Assembly (NCBI RefSeq): GCF_040822065.1
Contig: NZ_CP162005.1
Location: 1,116,001 to 1,180,000 of the forward strand
From: Pedobacter sp. WC2423
Lineage (GTDB): Bacteria > Bacteroidota > Bacteroidia > Sphingobacteriales > Sphingobacteriaceae
Direction of reading: 5' to 3'
Length of the DNA: 64,000 nt
Shown: positions 63,001 through 64,000 of the stretch, piece by piece
Position numbering within the stretch: the first letter of the stretch is position 1
Layout: each line of letters opens with the position of its first letter
The notes under the pieces: generated by a model
The model's database searches: none
Seen by the model: the letters and a program-made list of their open reading frames with translations, nothing else
Told to the model about the DNA's origin: nothing
Translations under genes and position numbers: made by a program

Positions 63001-64000
63001 CGAACTGCTGGATTTCTATAAAGGAGAGGAGGAAACGAGCTACAAAATTGCCCGGTTTGATCTCTCCGCATTGATGGATGATAGTGGAAAGGAAATCATC
63101 GGATTATTCAATTATGCGACCAGTTTGTTTAAACCAGCTACAATCAACGGATATATTACCACTTATAAAGAAATTTTGAAGCAGTTTGCCACCTTGATAA
63201 AGGTGCAAAATCGCGGGTTGAGAATTAAAGAGCTGCGTTATGTGGATGAAAAGCAATATCAGGAGCTTGTTTATGATAGCAATGCTGGTCATCGGGAATA
63301 TCCGGAGACCTTATCGGTTCAATCTTTATTTGAAGCTCAGGCGGCACTTTTACCAGCTCATGCGGCGGTAGTGTATGCAGGACAAACACTCACTTACCGG
63401 GAATTAAATGAAAAGGCTAATCAGCTGGCCGCTTATCTGAAAAAGACTTATGAGATTCAGCCTGATGAGCTGATTGCCATTGGCATGGATCGTTCTGACT
63501 ATATGCTGATCGCTATTCTTGCGGTGCTGAAATCTGGTGGTGCTTACGTACCGGTTGATCCTGGCTATCCTGATGAACGAATCAGTTATATGCTGTCTGA
63601 TACCGGTACTAAAGTGGTATTGAGTAACGATCAGCATTCAGAAAGGTTAGCCTCACTGGGCGTGGTAGCTGTACTGAATCTGGATGATGCGCTATTGCAA
63701 TTGACTCTGGAGATCACTTATTCAAAAGCAAACCCTGAGCAGGTAAATAAAATGAATCACCTTGCCTATGTGATTTACACCAGTGGGACGACAGGAAAAC
63801 CTAAAGGGGTAATGGTAGAACACCGGAATGTGGTGAATTATCTATTTAACCTGGCTGAGGTGATTGCTGAAGACATTAAAAAAGTTGATTTTTCCAGTAA
63901 TCTTGCTTTTGATTTATCGGTCACGACTACATTATTTCCGCTTTGCTTTGGTAAAACAGTCTATGTATTTGGACGTGATATTATAAATGTGGTTGATTAT
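37619..64000 (+). CDS. Giant non-ribosomal peptide synthetase, 3' end outside window
   Basis: One frame runs from the ATG at 37619 (MKKEDSTINANFGKK) to the last base: 8794 codons. The in-frame check is that the end reads DIINVVDY and all seven carrier-protein Ser codons fall in this frame. Domain order: C-A-T-E, C-A-T-E, then five C-A-T modules, then C-A cut by the window edge. Carrier Ser are at residues 1009, 2482, 3960, 4976, 5998, 7016 and 8051, spaced about 1475 with an E domain and about 1020 without, as expected. It assembles a peptide by thiotemplate chemistry in the cytoplasm; release domain and export genes must lie downstream. It is the only NRPS gene in the window, so it is probably the first gene of its cluster. 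Confidence 0.97.
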   Translation, partial: MKKEDSTINANFGKKIAIDQLIVKLTPYQKIFYNEWLLNPARSDYNMVLDQYMSGHLDLERLNKSLISFVNNYLLISSNISYILDNLYWIKRPELTQQVNIIDYYPDKLTEEEILQLALKPFDLEHDLLIRFHVIKLSDGYYRLLYSMPHILIDGLSYDHIITELSHFYNDSKYQAAIKPEQQLIQHQELSVKLNHVLEKYKQPMHAFWEKHMEGVSGTDLSFLKKSGHTLNEITQNQVSEYHFSVSDTDLALVRKFTRQHKITPYIYGQLVFAVLLHKITGQEIIGVNYPVAILEGKELIYGAHVNTVIIDYRFTRETTAGELISQTLAYFAEQKASKAKYLPIAEIVSYAANTAMLEMGFIQTNLRNLIVNYQGIENVEVRDELHVDLSDKIVFEQELRGNQLNYRVRYNNNELDKDLVADFIDTYQKLFKELLQQDLTSSVADYQLLNDQQYEKIITQWNETSKIYPSAKTIQELFEAQAEQTPDHIAVVFEDQQLTYRELNNQANRLAAYLKETYEICPDELIALCLDRSPHMVICILAVLKTGGAYVPMDPEYPEERITYVVNHTKAKVVLTSAAYLDRLQGTGAAIEVIDRADFLIRLTADYPVTNPATASRAHHLAYVIYTSGTTGTPKGVMIEHKGVVNLVTDLHQQYKFSEDEVLLLFANYVFDASVEQLLLALLNGHTLLVIKNHSWGDEEAFIQTLVKNKVTYMEMTPSFLQQLPVSSIPTLRTLNSGGEHLSKELLQKLSQGGYFLVNSYGPTETTVTSIVNTDSRTNNIGRPIANTTTYVLNSSLQPVPVGATGELYIGGDGVARGYLGMEELTRERFITNPFTAGNDRIYKTGDLVRYLADGHLEYIGRNDFQVKIRGYRIELGEIESRLSGYPGIQQAVVLAREKRKGAPQYLVGYYVATSPFSQLILSEYLSSMLPEYMVPAVFIQLNALPLTVNGKLDRKALPDPHFTDTREYLAPENEIQRQLCAIYAEVLGLDAANISITDDFFRLGGDSIASIQVVSRIRLRLQIQVTVKDLFTYKTIALLYTHLLIKANAAAVEIQAEQGLLKGKLELLPVQQWFFDQADKGLFQAHQHWNQAFMLKVPVLDPELLEESLKLLVQHHDVLRIFYQEKIQQYREELPAIQLLTADVRALSDTALSDLLTTWQSDFDLSAGKLFSVGYLEGYQDGSARIWFAFHHLVMDSVSWRIVSDDLQRIYEYLLKSTVIPADAADIIGKKATSYRQWAAIAGNYKKDELISGQEEIDYWQEIAAGVKENNKVLEKLEIEVVSHAVVLLDSHHTGLLLREINQIYQTGINDILLGVLGMAISGITGMTKNYVLLEGHGREALAADIDVNSTVGWFTTMFPVTLSTDSADLGTNLAAVKETLRKVPQNGIGYGALIGYITQALPRISFNYLGQFDTEEGGKWSITRENSGQTIASLNRNYHLIDINGGIADNILQFEITGAIPKDILENFAAFYQEKLIEVITVLSQTRRSYLTPSDVNNVIAVDYLNQLQENQEIEGVYLANSLQEGFIYHALSQGDIDDAYRVQLAWDYYNTLDVAKLRRAWEYAQQKYSALRLRFGWENELVQVIDKTTVLDWRYIDGGNEVKEIFLSKILTVDRSQAYNLAGGNLLRVYLIRWNDKSYSCIFSSHHAILDGWSTPVLLSYIHETYLQLLKGITVTISNDRSYETAQQYLQSHRLDNQLYWADYIAQVEDREDLRSLLKEEQQHIILSDYRHIKQAEEQTLMIKEQRYAQLKAFCTENGLTLNTVLQYCWHKQLSIYGNTDRTVVGMTVSGRHLPVNAIEQSVGLYINTVPVIFEHQAGRILENIQALQEQINEVNNRSDVNLAKLQQNGERLFNTLFVYENYPMPANIDTGELVLEFRHSVEKLDYPLGVTVIEKDDELAFVLQYAVELFDQERIQQVLDGIAALLDQLVNDAALNTSALHYLNEEQHHQLIQEWNQTEKPFPADQTIQQLFETQAALTPDHAAVIYEDIQLSYRELNERANQLAAYLITNYNIQPDELIALHLKRSEFLVIAILAVLKSGAAYVPMDPAYPQERVNYILSDTKARVVINDTFNADLSIYSTADPVTATQAHHLAYVIYTSGTTGQPKGVMVEHRGVINLVTDLHVKYGFSAQEVLLQFANYVFDASVEQTLLALLNGHTLLVISDHSWGDETAFIKTLTDHQVTYLEMTPSFLEQLPVGNIPTLRRLNSGGEHLNADLLNRLSKGNYALINSYGPTETTVTSIVNMNSSSGGIGRPIANTTAYVLNKNRQPVPVGAIGELYIGGAGVTRGYLNMPELTSERFVFTPYGRLYKTGDLVRYLPDGNLSYIGRNDFQVKIRGHRIELGEIESRLTAYPQITQAVVLAKEQTTGTSKYLAGYYIADVELDQHALMEYLQDQLPEYMVPAVLVHLTALPLTINGKLDRNALPDPEFKGSTHYQAPQNETEAQLCRIYAEILGMDAAMVGVDDDFFRLGGDSIVSIQVVSRIRQRLDIQVSVKDIFTHKTIASLYKHVIAKAGAHVIAVQAEQGVLKGTMGLLPIQEWFFYHADHGSFPAPGHWNQSFMVRVPVLDKAVLEKSIALLIDYHDALRISYDGHTQQYNEKIAPFQLNYSAVNGIELPSVLTDWQSDFDLSSGNLFKIAYLDGYADGSARIWFALHHLIVDAVSWRILTEDLHQIYTHLADRKAYVPVKKGTSYRQWIDALSAYKKEHAAEKSYWKQVVEGIGDENKLLKIKSVNTLSKVSIRLDAMHTNLLLRSGHVVYYSRINDLLLSALAYTLTGLTGKSTHHILLEGHGREALSPELDITNTVGWFTSMFPVQLSTNSADPAQHIIAVKETLRQIPANGIGYGALIGYIAQELPAIGFNYLGQFDQEADTLWSVTDEDSGTQISELNKEALIIDINGVAIGGELRFTFTGSLPAELLTGLANDYKEQLTGIAEYLNTQQRSYLTQSDISAVISASLLDKLQKEKEIEGVYLANSLQEGFIYHALKQGDIDDAYRVQHTWDYYSVLDADQLEKAWRFAQAKYPSLRLRFDWEEELVQVIDKTGNFDWYYTATDSVDELLVQDQVKGYDLAAGNLFRVYLIQKSAQHYTCIFSSHHVILDGWSMPVLLEYIHEVYLKLLKNEQVDLVTDYSYGAAQQYLQEHRSGNQQYWETYINTLENREDLRCLLKDELQHLVLSDYRLIKEHTEQVLTISGAQYKQLKAFSMANSLTLNAIIQYLWHKQLSLYGDTATTILGLTVSGRNLPVNDIEHSVGLYINTLPVIMEHKDALVIEEIRRLQELVHEVNNRSDVNLAKLQTGGERLFNTLFAYENYPMPKDLEGELVLEFKDVIEKLDYPLSVTAYEQQETIAFRIQYAKELFTTKRICEMLDGIVVLLEQLLNRPQIQTHELRYLSASEYEALVQRQFTAGHREYPETLSVQSLFEAQAALLPAHAAVVYAGQTLTYRELNEKANQLAAYLKKTYEIQPDELIAIGMDRSDYMLIAILAVLKSGGAYVPVDPGYPDERISYMLSDTGTKVVLSNDQHSERLASLGVVAVLNLDDALLQLTLEITYSKANPEQVNKMNHLAYVIYTSGTTGKPKGVMVEHRNVVNYLFNLAEVIAEDIKKVDFSSNLAFDLSVTTTLFPLCFGKTVYVFGRDIINVVDYERHLLDNRIELVKSTPGYLSLLNSPDLPVRLAIVGGEKLLSNHISSILKYASQIIDEYGPTETTVGASYFTIDETIKDFSIGKAYANYNLYVLDNELRPVPAGAAGELYIGGAGVARGYLHLPELTAERFIDDHFTETGSLYKTGDRVRFQANGNLEYIGRNDFQVKIQGHRIELGEIETRLSAYPGISQAVVLAREVSGGVKNLVGYYVAATEQNQDSVIAYLNGVLPAYMVPAILVQLTQLPLTVNGKVDRKALLANTLQHEDTYCAPENETQQQLCELYADVLESAADQISIDADFFRLGGNSILAIKLISKLNKQLNTNLSVATLFNETTIRKLSLQLADTSKVTIKATEVHQAEDQLLSFAQERVWFIEAYENGSSTYNIPLVLKLHSTTDLNRFLSGLKAIVQRHEVLRSVVKMSSEGRGYQLVMDDALPIERIVVFAQEMLETRINEAVNHVFRLDSEYPVQVKVYEFNATNFVSIVLHHIAFDGWSADILIRELLAHYAGEQPLPALDIQYKDFALWQRSYLIGAVLEKQLTYWKTKLSGYETLNLLTDKPRPARLNYAGADLNFSIDAMTSDALRAKAKELEVSLYSLLLSGYYLLLGTYSNQQDIVLGTPIANRHHSQIEEVIGFFVNTLALRQELNPEQTVAAFIKQVGEEVKEAQGYQDLPFEKLVSELEIPQDTSRHPVFQVLFGMEQFGGEQNTAINELLETYAGAENHAAAKFDITTMVDDSGAELTGSFNYATSLFDQATIEGYIDTYQRILKQFAQQSEVAIKELHYADEMKFAALSYPSADTIQSLFEAQVIQTPDRIATVFAGHSLTYQELNAQANQLAAYLIDRYQIQPDDLIGLCLERSSFMVVAILGVLKAGAAYVPVDPGYPSERVNYILADIKAKVVITEALRAEIAAYGTANPVTATGSGHLAYVIYTSGTTGQPKGVMQEHGNVVRLLKATDDWYGFNEQDVWTLFHSYVFDFSVWELWGALLYGGKLVIPTHEQTRDLEQFYGLCALEGVTVLNQTPNAFYQFSAIAIEKAELLDSLRYVIFGGEALNLTQLKPWYSRYSAQSPQLVNMYGITETTVHVTYKLISPSALDSGSLIGVTIPDQQAYVFNNYLKPVPLGAVGELYVGGAGLSRGYLNQPELTRERFLETSYGRLYQTGDLVRSLADGSLEYIGRNDFQVKIRGYRIELGEIESRLSSYPGIRQSVVLAKEGAQKYLAAYYVSSAPLDHESILQHLAAHLPEYMVPAVLVHLAQLPLTINGKLDKKALPDPSFTGSRQYQAPENETQEELCRIYAEVLQLEAEKISIDDDFFRLGGDSISAIRLMSKINGVMEIRMNVSGIFSYPTIRKMAAQLYGKEAAALKITVPFITHPEEQLLSFAQERLWFVQAYEGASNVYNVPMVFKLRDTTDPERILSALKAIVNRHEVLRSLIKTGSEGEGYQLVMDDEIMPLKIEQLRVDSVEELSAGIDKAVNHIFRLAEEYPVRVTTYNFNGEQYISVVLHHIAFDGWSTDIFIRELLHNYNTTALLPPLNLQYKDYALWQRSYLTGEILEKQLSYWKDKLSGYETLNLITDLPRPAQLNYEGADLDFSLDETTSNSLRAVARELEVSMYTLLLSGYYLVLSTYSNQQDIVVGSPIANRHYTELEEVIGFFVNTMVLREQLDAEQELTAFIKQVGNAVREAQLYQDLPFEKLVGELGVLPDSSRHPIFQVLFGLEQFGGIEKEEVAELLEVYEGTAAFNVAKLDLSMAMDDSGHEIMGTLNYATSLFTASTIEGYITTYKEILLQLSKLKQGQRIKDLHYLNSISFKQIVQDLNTVRMDYPVHQTIHALFEKQAVLIPDQIALVFNDQQLSYLELNERSNQLSAYLKATYAIKPDDLIAICMERSEQLIVTILAVLKSGAAYVPIDPGYPKERIAYMVADTSAKVVITDDYQPELSAYPVTNPVTTAGAENLAYVIYTSGTTGKPKGVMVEHGGVVNLALIQGAAFGLSDGYKHCLWYANYVFDAHVSELFTALLNGHRLYIVDDRHRKDIFLLKNYITDHQIQIATIPPALLDKEEVLSLETLVVAGDVTSNQLMELYKQSGTNVINAYGPTETTVCATLHQYSTGSSNRNIGHPLANTTAYILNSYMQPVPAGAIGELYVGGAGVARGYLHLPELTEERFVENPFTGQGRLYKTGDQVRYLLDGNIEYIGRNDSQVKIRGYRIELEEIQNRLAAYPGIKQAVVIARSLSDGVKSLAGYYVSAQLIDTAVLQAFLAQQLPEYMVPAAIVPIDFMPLTVNGKLDKKALPDAAFTAVNGYRAPENEVQEKLCAVYAEILELEEDQISIHDDFFALGGDSILAIRLVSRLNKLLDTQLSVADIFSYTTISQLADQLEDSTQEEIKMIAPVIDQLEDQALSFAQERLWFIEAYEGGSNAYNIPLLFKLHHSTATEKIIAGFEALVQRHEVLRTLIKTNSEGRGYQLVMKDALPVERIVVETEEVLEQMMSEAVNHVFQLDREYPVKVKVYQLHETAYVSIVLHHIAFDGWSTDLLIRELLHHYTDKDSLPALAIQYKDFALWQRSYLTGAVLEKQLAYWKTRLSGYETLNLPLDRPRPAQLSYVGATIDFSIDAMTSDALRTKAKELGVSMYSLLMSGYYLLLGSYSNQQDIVIGSPVANRHYKEIEEVIGFFVNTLVLREVLDPEQTVAAFIKQVGEAVKEAQSYQDLPFEKLVSELEIPQDSSRHPVFQVLFGVAQFGGAQKSEVSALLEAYNEGENYQVAKFDLSVMLDDSSAELTGSFNYATSLFDQATIEGYIDTYQRILKQFAQQSEVAIKELHYADEMKFAALSYPSADTIQSLFEAQVSQTPDRVATVFAGHSLTYQELNAQANQLAAYLIEHYQIQPDDLIGLCLERSSFMVVAILGVLKAGAAYVPVDPGYPSERVNYILAEIKAKVVITEALRAEIAAYGTANPVTATGSGHLAYVIYTSGTTGQPKGVMQEHGNVVRLLKATDDWYGFNEQDVWTLFHSYVFDFSVWELWGALLYGGKLVIPTHEQTRDLEQFYGLCALEGVTVLNQTPNAFYQFSAIAIEKAELLDSLRYVIFGGEALNLSQLKPWYSRYSAQSPQLVNMYGITETTVHVTYKLISPSALDSGSLIGVTIPDQQAYVFNNYLKPVPLGAVGELYVGGAGLSRGYLNQPELTGERFLETSYGRLYQTGDLVRSLADGSLEYIGRNDFQVKIRGYRIELGEIESRLSAYPGIRQSVVLAKEGAQKYLAAYYVSSAPLDHESILQHLAAHLPEYMVPAVLVHLAQLPLTINGKLDKKALPDPSFTGSRQYQAPENETQEELCRIYAEVLQLEAEKISIDDDFFRLGGDSIIAIRLVSKLNTRLQSQIRVKDIFMLKHIRGISQFLLQQEQGDIAAVYEPFSLTDRKLFNPDEVADSYPASYLQIGMLFESEQGSEGTYHNISAYTINHAFHEDKFIAIWEQLVQKHELLRAKFIVSDHGYDCIIQHKIELDISVIDHGSTTAIMDNEHAHPFDFTKAGLFRIIINQYEDTYDLIFSIHHAIEDGWSIASLSHEFITAYTTGNPVAGHIDLHYGEFIAKEQSIINDPATEIYWKDYLKDFQTTEVKWKHVNAAGQKNDTCADAVFELTEEKSRGVLALARSLDISADSIFIYVYLHTLARFLNQDDITIGLVVNNRMEKEGGDELFGLFLNTIPFRYKVNAENDQIRAVFEQKLALYPYRGYPYGMIKSILGQDAYQFAFNFVNFHILNDQQDDVPSSIGYEKTNIPFVLNVSQIGQTAFEARLTAHENVADSASLAQFMRYYERNLETVINGQPDFNTLPEADYNQICQWNNTSRSYPDDQTIRELFEAQVARTPDNVAVVYENRHLSYQELNEKADLLAIYLQDVYQIQPDDLVVLCLERSAYMLIAILAVLKSGGAYVPVDPELPLERIGYILSDTRARIVLTNKSYPAGLELLTVDSGISKEHIDDDSLYRQLAITYAGEKPVHLSRPDDLAYVIYTSGTTGMPKGVMIAQHSYVNLITYYRDTYFDAQEQISTLSVTSYVFDIWGLEYGLPLISGGCIELSDSKVDLIDAAKYSFIQMTPGLLSAKYEVFLFNNPQLKLFIGGEAIHLELLNEILSKHDIAYLLNVYGPTETTIWSLNQLNTRENFSTDIGHPIANTTAYVLDNKHTLLPIGAIGELYIGGAGVARGYLNLPELTEERFITNPFPASAEKNNKLYKTGDLVRYLQDGSLEYLGRNDFQVKIRGHRIELEEIVSRMLEYPAIKQAVVLAKTQVSDQSKYLVAYYVSDTALDSAGLSAELHNQLPEYMVPAMFIHLTAFPLTVNGKLDRKALPEAEFKTLRLYHAPENDLQKKLGMLYGEVLGLDSSKIGIDEDFFRLGGDSIRAIKLVSKVNKLLNTRLPVVTILTHSTIRKLAVQLADAESTAVKIIAPLVSDAADQLLSFAQERLWFIESYEGGSHAYNIPVVFKLKESTHLENLLKSLIAVVNRHEVLHSLIKTNSKGNGYQLVMDQNLMPLQITRLKVSTEEELTAGIVKSVNHIFQLADEYPMLVNVYNYQENTFVSIVIHHIAFDGWSTDLLIRELLHNYYSKEPLPALNIQYKDFALWQRNYLTGAVLDKQLNYWKNRLSGYETLNLSTDFLRPSRVSYAGADLFFSIDESTSDDLKTVARELEVSMYSLLLSGYYLLLAGYSNQQDIVIGSPVANRHHEEIQEVIGFFVNTLALRQELNPEQQLVNFIRQVGDTGRQAQLHQDLPFEKLVGELAVLQDSSRHPVFQVLFGIEQFGEEQQSAVNELLDFYKGEEETSYKIARFDLSALMDDSGKEIIGLFNYATSLFKPATINGYITTYKEILKQFATLIKVQNRGLRIKELRYVDEKQYQELVYDSNAGHREYPETLSVQSLFEAQAALLPAHAAVVYAGQTLTYRELNEKANQLAAYLKKTYEIQPDELIAIGMDRSDYMLIAILAVLKSGGAYVPVDPGYPDERISYMLSDTGTKVVLSNDQHSERLASLGVVAVLNLDDALLQLTLEITYSKANPEQVNKMNHLAYVIYTSGTTGKPKGVMVEHRNVVNYLFNLAEVIAEDIKKVDFSSNLAFDLSVTTTLFPLCFGKTVYVFGRDIINVVDY
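42080..46470 (+). other. NRPS module 2: C-A-T-E, predicted cationic D-residue
   Basis: The C domain opens with LANSLQEGFIYHAL and has HHAILDGWS, the style of domains that accept a D-residue from an E domain (DCL). The A domain (43520-44920, FDASVEQT, VTYLEMTPSF, SGGEHL, NSYGPTETTVTS) gives the same code as module 1, D-A-E-E-N-G-S-V-T-K. T has LGGDSI with Ser2482. E has HHLIVDAVSW, EGHGREALSPELD and TVGWFTSMFPV. Modules 1 and 2 look like an old tandem duplication. Confidence 0.85.
46470..49640 (+). other. NRPS module 3: C-A-T, predicted Asn
   Basis: DCL-type C domain (LQEGFIYHAL, HHVILDGWS) following the second E domain. The A domain (47870-49350) has FDLSVTT, ELVKSTPG, AIVGGEK and DEYGPTETTVG, giving D-L-T-K-I-G-E-V-G-K, one step from the Asn code D-L-T-K-L-G-E-V-G-K. 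The carrier motif is LGGNS (Ser3960), with Asn in place of the usual Asp. No E domain follows. Confidence 0.85.
47864..48580 (+). repeat. Near-identical repeat, copy 1 (A domain 3)
   Basis: Matches 63284-64000 at a constant offset of 15420 bases (5140 codons) with about 6 differences in 717 bases by eye and no gaps. The match starts abruptly at the C-A linker; the sequence before it is unrelated. Confidence 0.95.
49650..52680 (+). other. NRPS module 4: C-A-T, predicted Thr
   Basis: LCL-type C domain (LSFAQERVWFIEAYE, HHIAFDGWS). The A domain (50960-52400) has FDFSVWE, VTVLNQTPNA, VIFGGEA and NMYGITETTVH, giving D-F-W-N-I-G-M-V-H-K, the classic Thr code. Carrier LGGDSI with Ser4976. The A-T segment is almost identical to that of module 6. 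Confidence 0.88.
50795..52549 (+). repeat. Near-identical repeat, copy 1 (end of C4, A4, T4)
   Basis: Matches 56915-58669 at a constant offset of 6120 bases (2040 codons), with roughly 35 differences in 1755 bases counted by eye and no gaps. The identity starts near the end of the C domain and stops at the carrier LGGDSI motif. Confidence 0.95.
52690..55740 (+). other. NRPS module 5: C-A-T, predicted Tyr
   Basis: LCL-type C domain (LSFAQERLWFVQAYE, HHIAFDGWSTD). The A domain (54050-55470) has FDAHVSE, IQIATIPPAL, TLVVAGDV and NAYGPTETTVC, giving D-A-S-T-V-A-A-V-C-K, a known Tyr code. Phe or a related aromatic is the alternative. Carrier LGGDSI with Ser5998. Confidence 0.85.
55750..58790 (+). 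other. NRPS module 6: C-A-T, predicted Thr
   Basis: LCL-type C domain (LSFAQERLWFIEAYE, HHIAFDGWSTD), close to that of module 4. The A domain carries the same Thr code as module 4, D-F-W-N-I-G-M-V-H-K. Carrier LGGDSI with Ser7016. After the carrier Ser the sequence diverges from module 4. The next C domain is of another type, so this Thr may be further changed. Confidence 0.88.
56915..58669 (+). repeat. Near-identical repeat, copy 2 (end of C6, A6, T6)
   Basis: Partner of 50795-52549. The upstream C6 domain is similar to C4 but clearly more diverged, and the DNA after the carrier Ser is unrelated. Confidence 0.95.
58800..61900 (+). other. NRPS module 7: atypical C-A-T, predicted Gly
   Basis: The C domain opens with SYPASYLQIGMLFESE and has HHAIEDGWS, unlike its LCL neighbours and nearer to DCL/dual or modified-residue types, though no E domain precedes it. 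The A domain (60120-61625) has FDIWGLE, FIQMTPG, LFIGGEA and NVYGPTETTIW, giving D-I-L-Q-F-G-V-I-W-K, close to the Gly code D-I-L-Q-L-G-L-I-W-K. Carrier LGGDSI with Ser8051. Confidence 0.83.
61910..64000 (+). other. NRPS module 8: C-A (partial), probably Asn
   Basis: LCL-type C domain (LSFAQERLWFIESYE, HHIAFDGWSTD). The A domain begins near 63290 and is cut at the window edge after FDLSVTT and GRDIINVVDY. Its available 717 bases nearly equal those of module 3, so the Asn prediction is carried over, but the rest of the code is outside the window. Confidence 0.75.
63284..64000 (+). repeat. Near-identical repeat, copy 2 (A domain 8)
   Basis: Partner of 47864-48580. The right end of the identity lies beyond the window. 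Confidence 0.95.

Noticed and set aside
37619..64000. Many short reading frames of 60-116 codons on the minus strand and in other frames within the NRPS gene
   Set aside because: They recur at matching positions of homologous modules and simply mirror conserved NRPS codons; none resembles a known protein.
37619..64000. Repeated blocks that could suggest a CRISPR or satellite array
   Set aside because: The repeats are kilobase-sized, in frame and correspond to NRPS domains.
1..64000. tRNA, rRNA, insertion sequences, phage integrases and CRISPR arrays
   Set aside because: None was recognised anywhere in the window on either strand by reading; a tRNA or transposase search program could still find short ones.

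Overview
The window looks like a chromosome segment of a Bacteroidota, most likely a Sphingobacteriaceae member such as Pedobacter. The pointers are a SusC/SusD pair, surface lipoproteins, a MocR-type regulator, LytTR signalling, genes without Shine-Dalgarno sequences, a few TAnnTTTG promoter elements and AT-rich intergenic DNA. The genus is inferred from gene style, not from a marker gene.

Bases 1-14270 form a pectin-use region: a GH28 polygalacturonase (5' end outside the window), a GH105 unsaturated uronyl hydrolase, uxaC, a GapN-like aldehyde dehydrogenase, susC/susD, and facing them a PL1 pectate lyase lipoprotein and a small secreted protein. An esterase with a PA14-like tail and a cupin follow. 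The lyase and hydrolases would cut homogalacturonan outside the cell and in the periplasm, SusCD would import oligomers, and UxaC would feed uronates into central metabolism. A 14-bp operator-like sequence occurs upstream of both susC and the pectate lyase gene.

Bases 14300-30800 hold general genes: a MocR regulator, GNAT, DUF4236 protein, a large unrecognised protein, an EamA transporter coupled to a GH130 phosphorylase-like enzyme, a three-PAS histidine kinase, DUF1810, a short-chain dehydrogenase, what looks like a deletion scar joining two gene remnants, a TPR-like protein behind a 21-bp periodic repeat, and a four-gene operon of cytochrome P460-type proteins with a LytS/LytTR pair.

Bases 30986-36773 encode alpha-glucan to trehalose conversion: treZ and a fused treY-malQ.

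The last 26.4 kb (37619 to the window end) is one uninterrupted reading frame of at least 8794 codons, a giant non-ribosomal peptide synthetase whose 3' end lies outside the window. I read the domains as C-A-T-E, C-A-T-E, five C-A-T modules, and C-A(partial). Specificity codes read by eye give cationic(D), cationic(D), Asn, Thr, Tyr, Thr, Gly, then probably Asn. An N-terminal condensation domain suggests a lipopeptide. Adenylation domains 3 and 8, and 4 and 6, are almost identical at DNA level inside otherwise diverged modules, which suggests recent domain copying or gene conversion.
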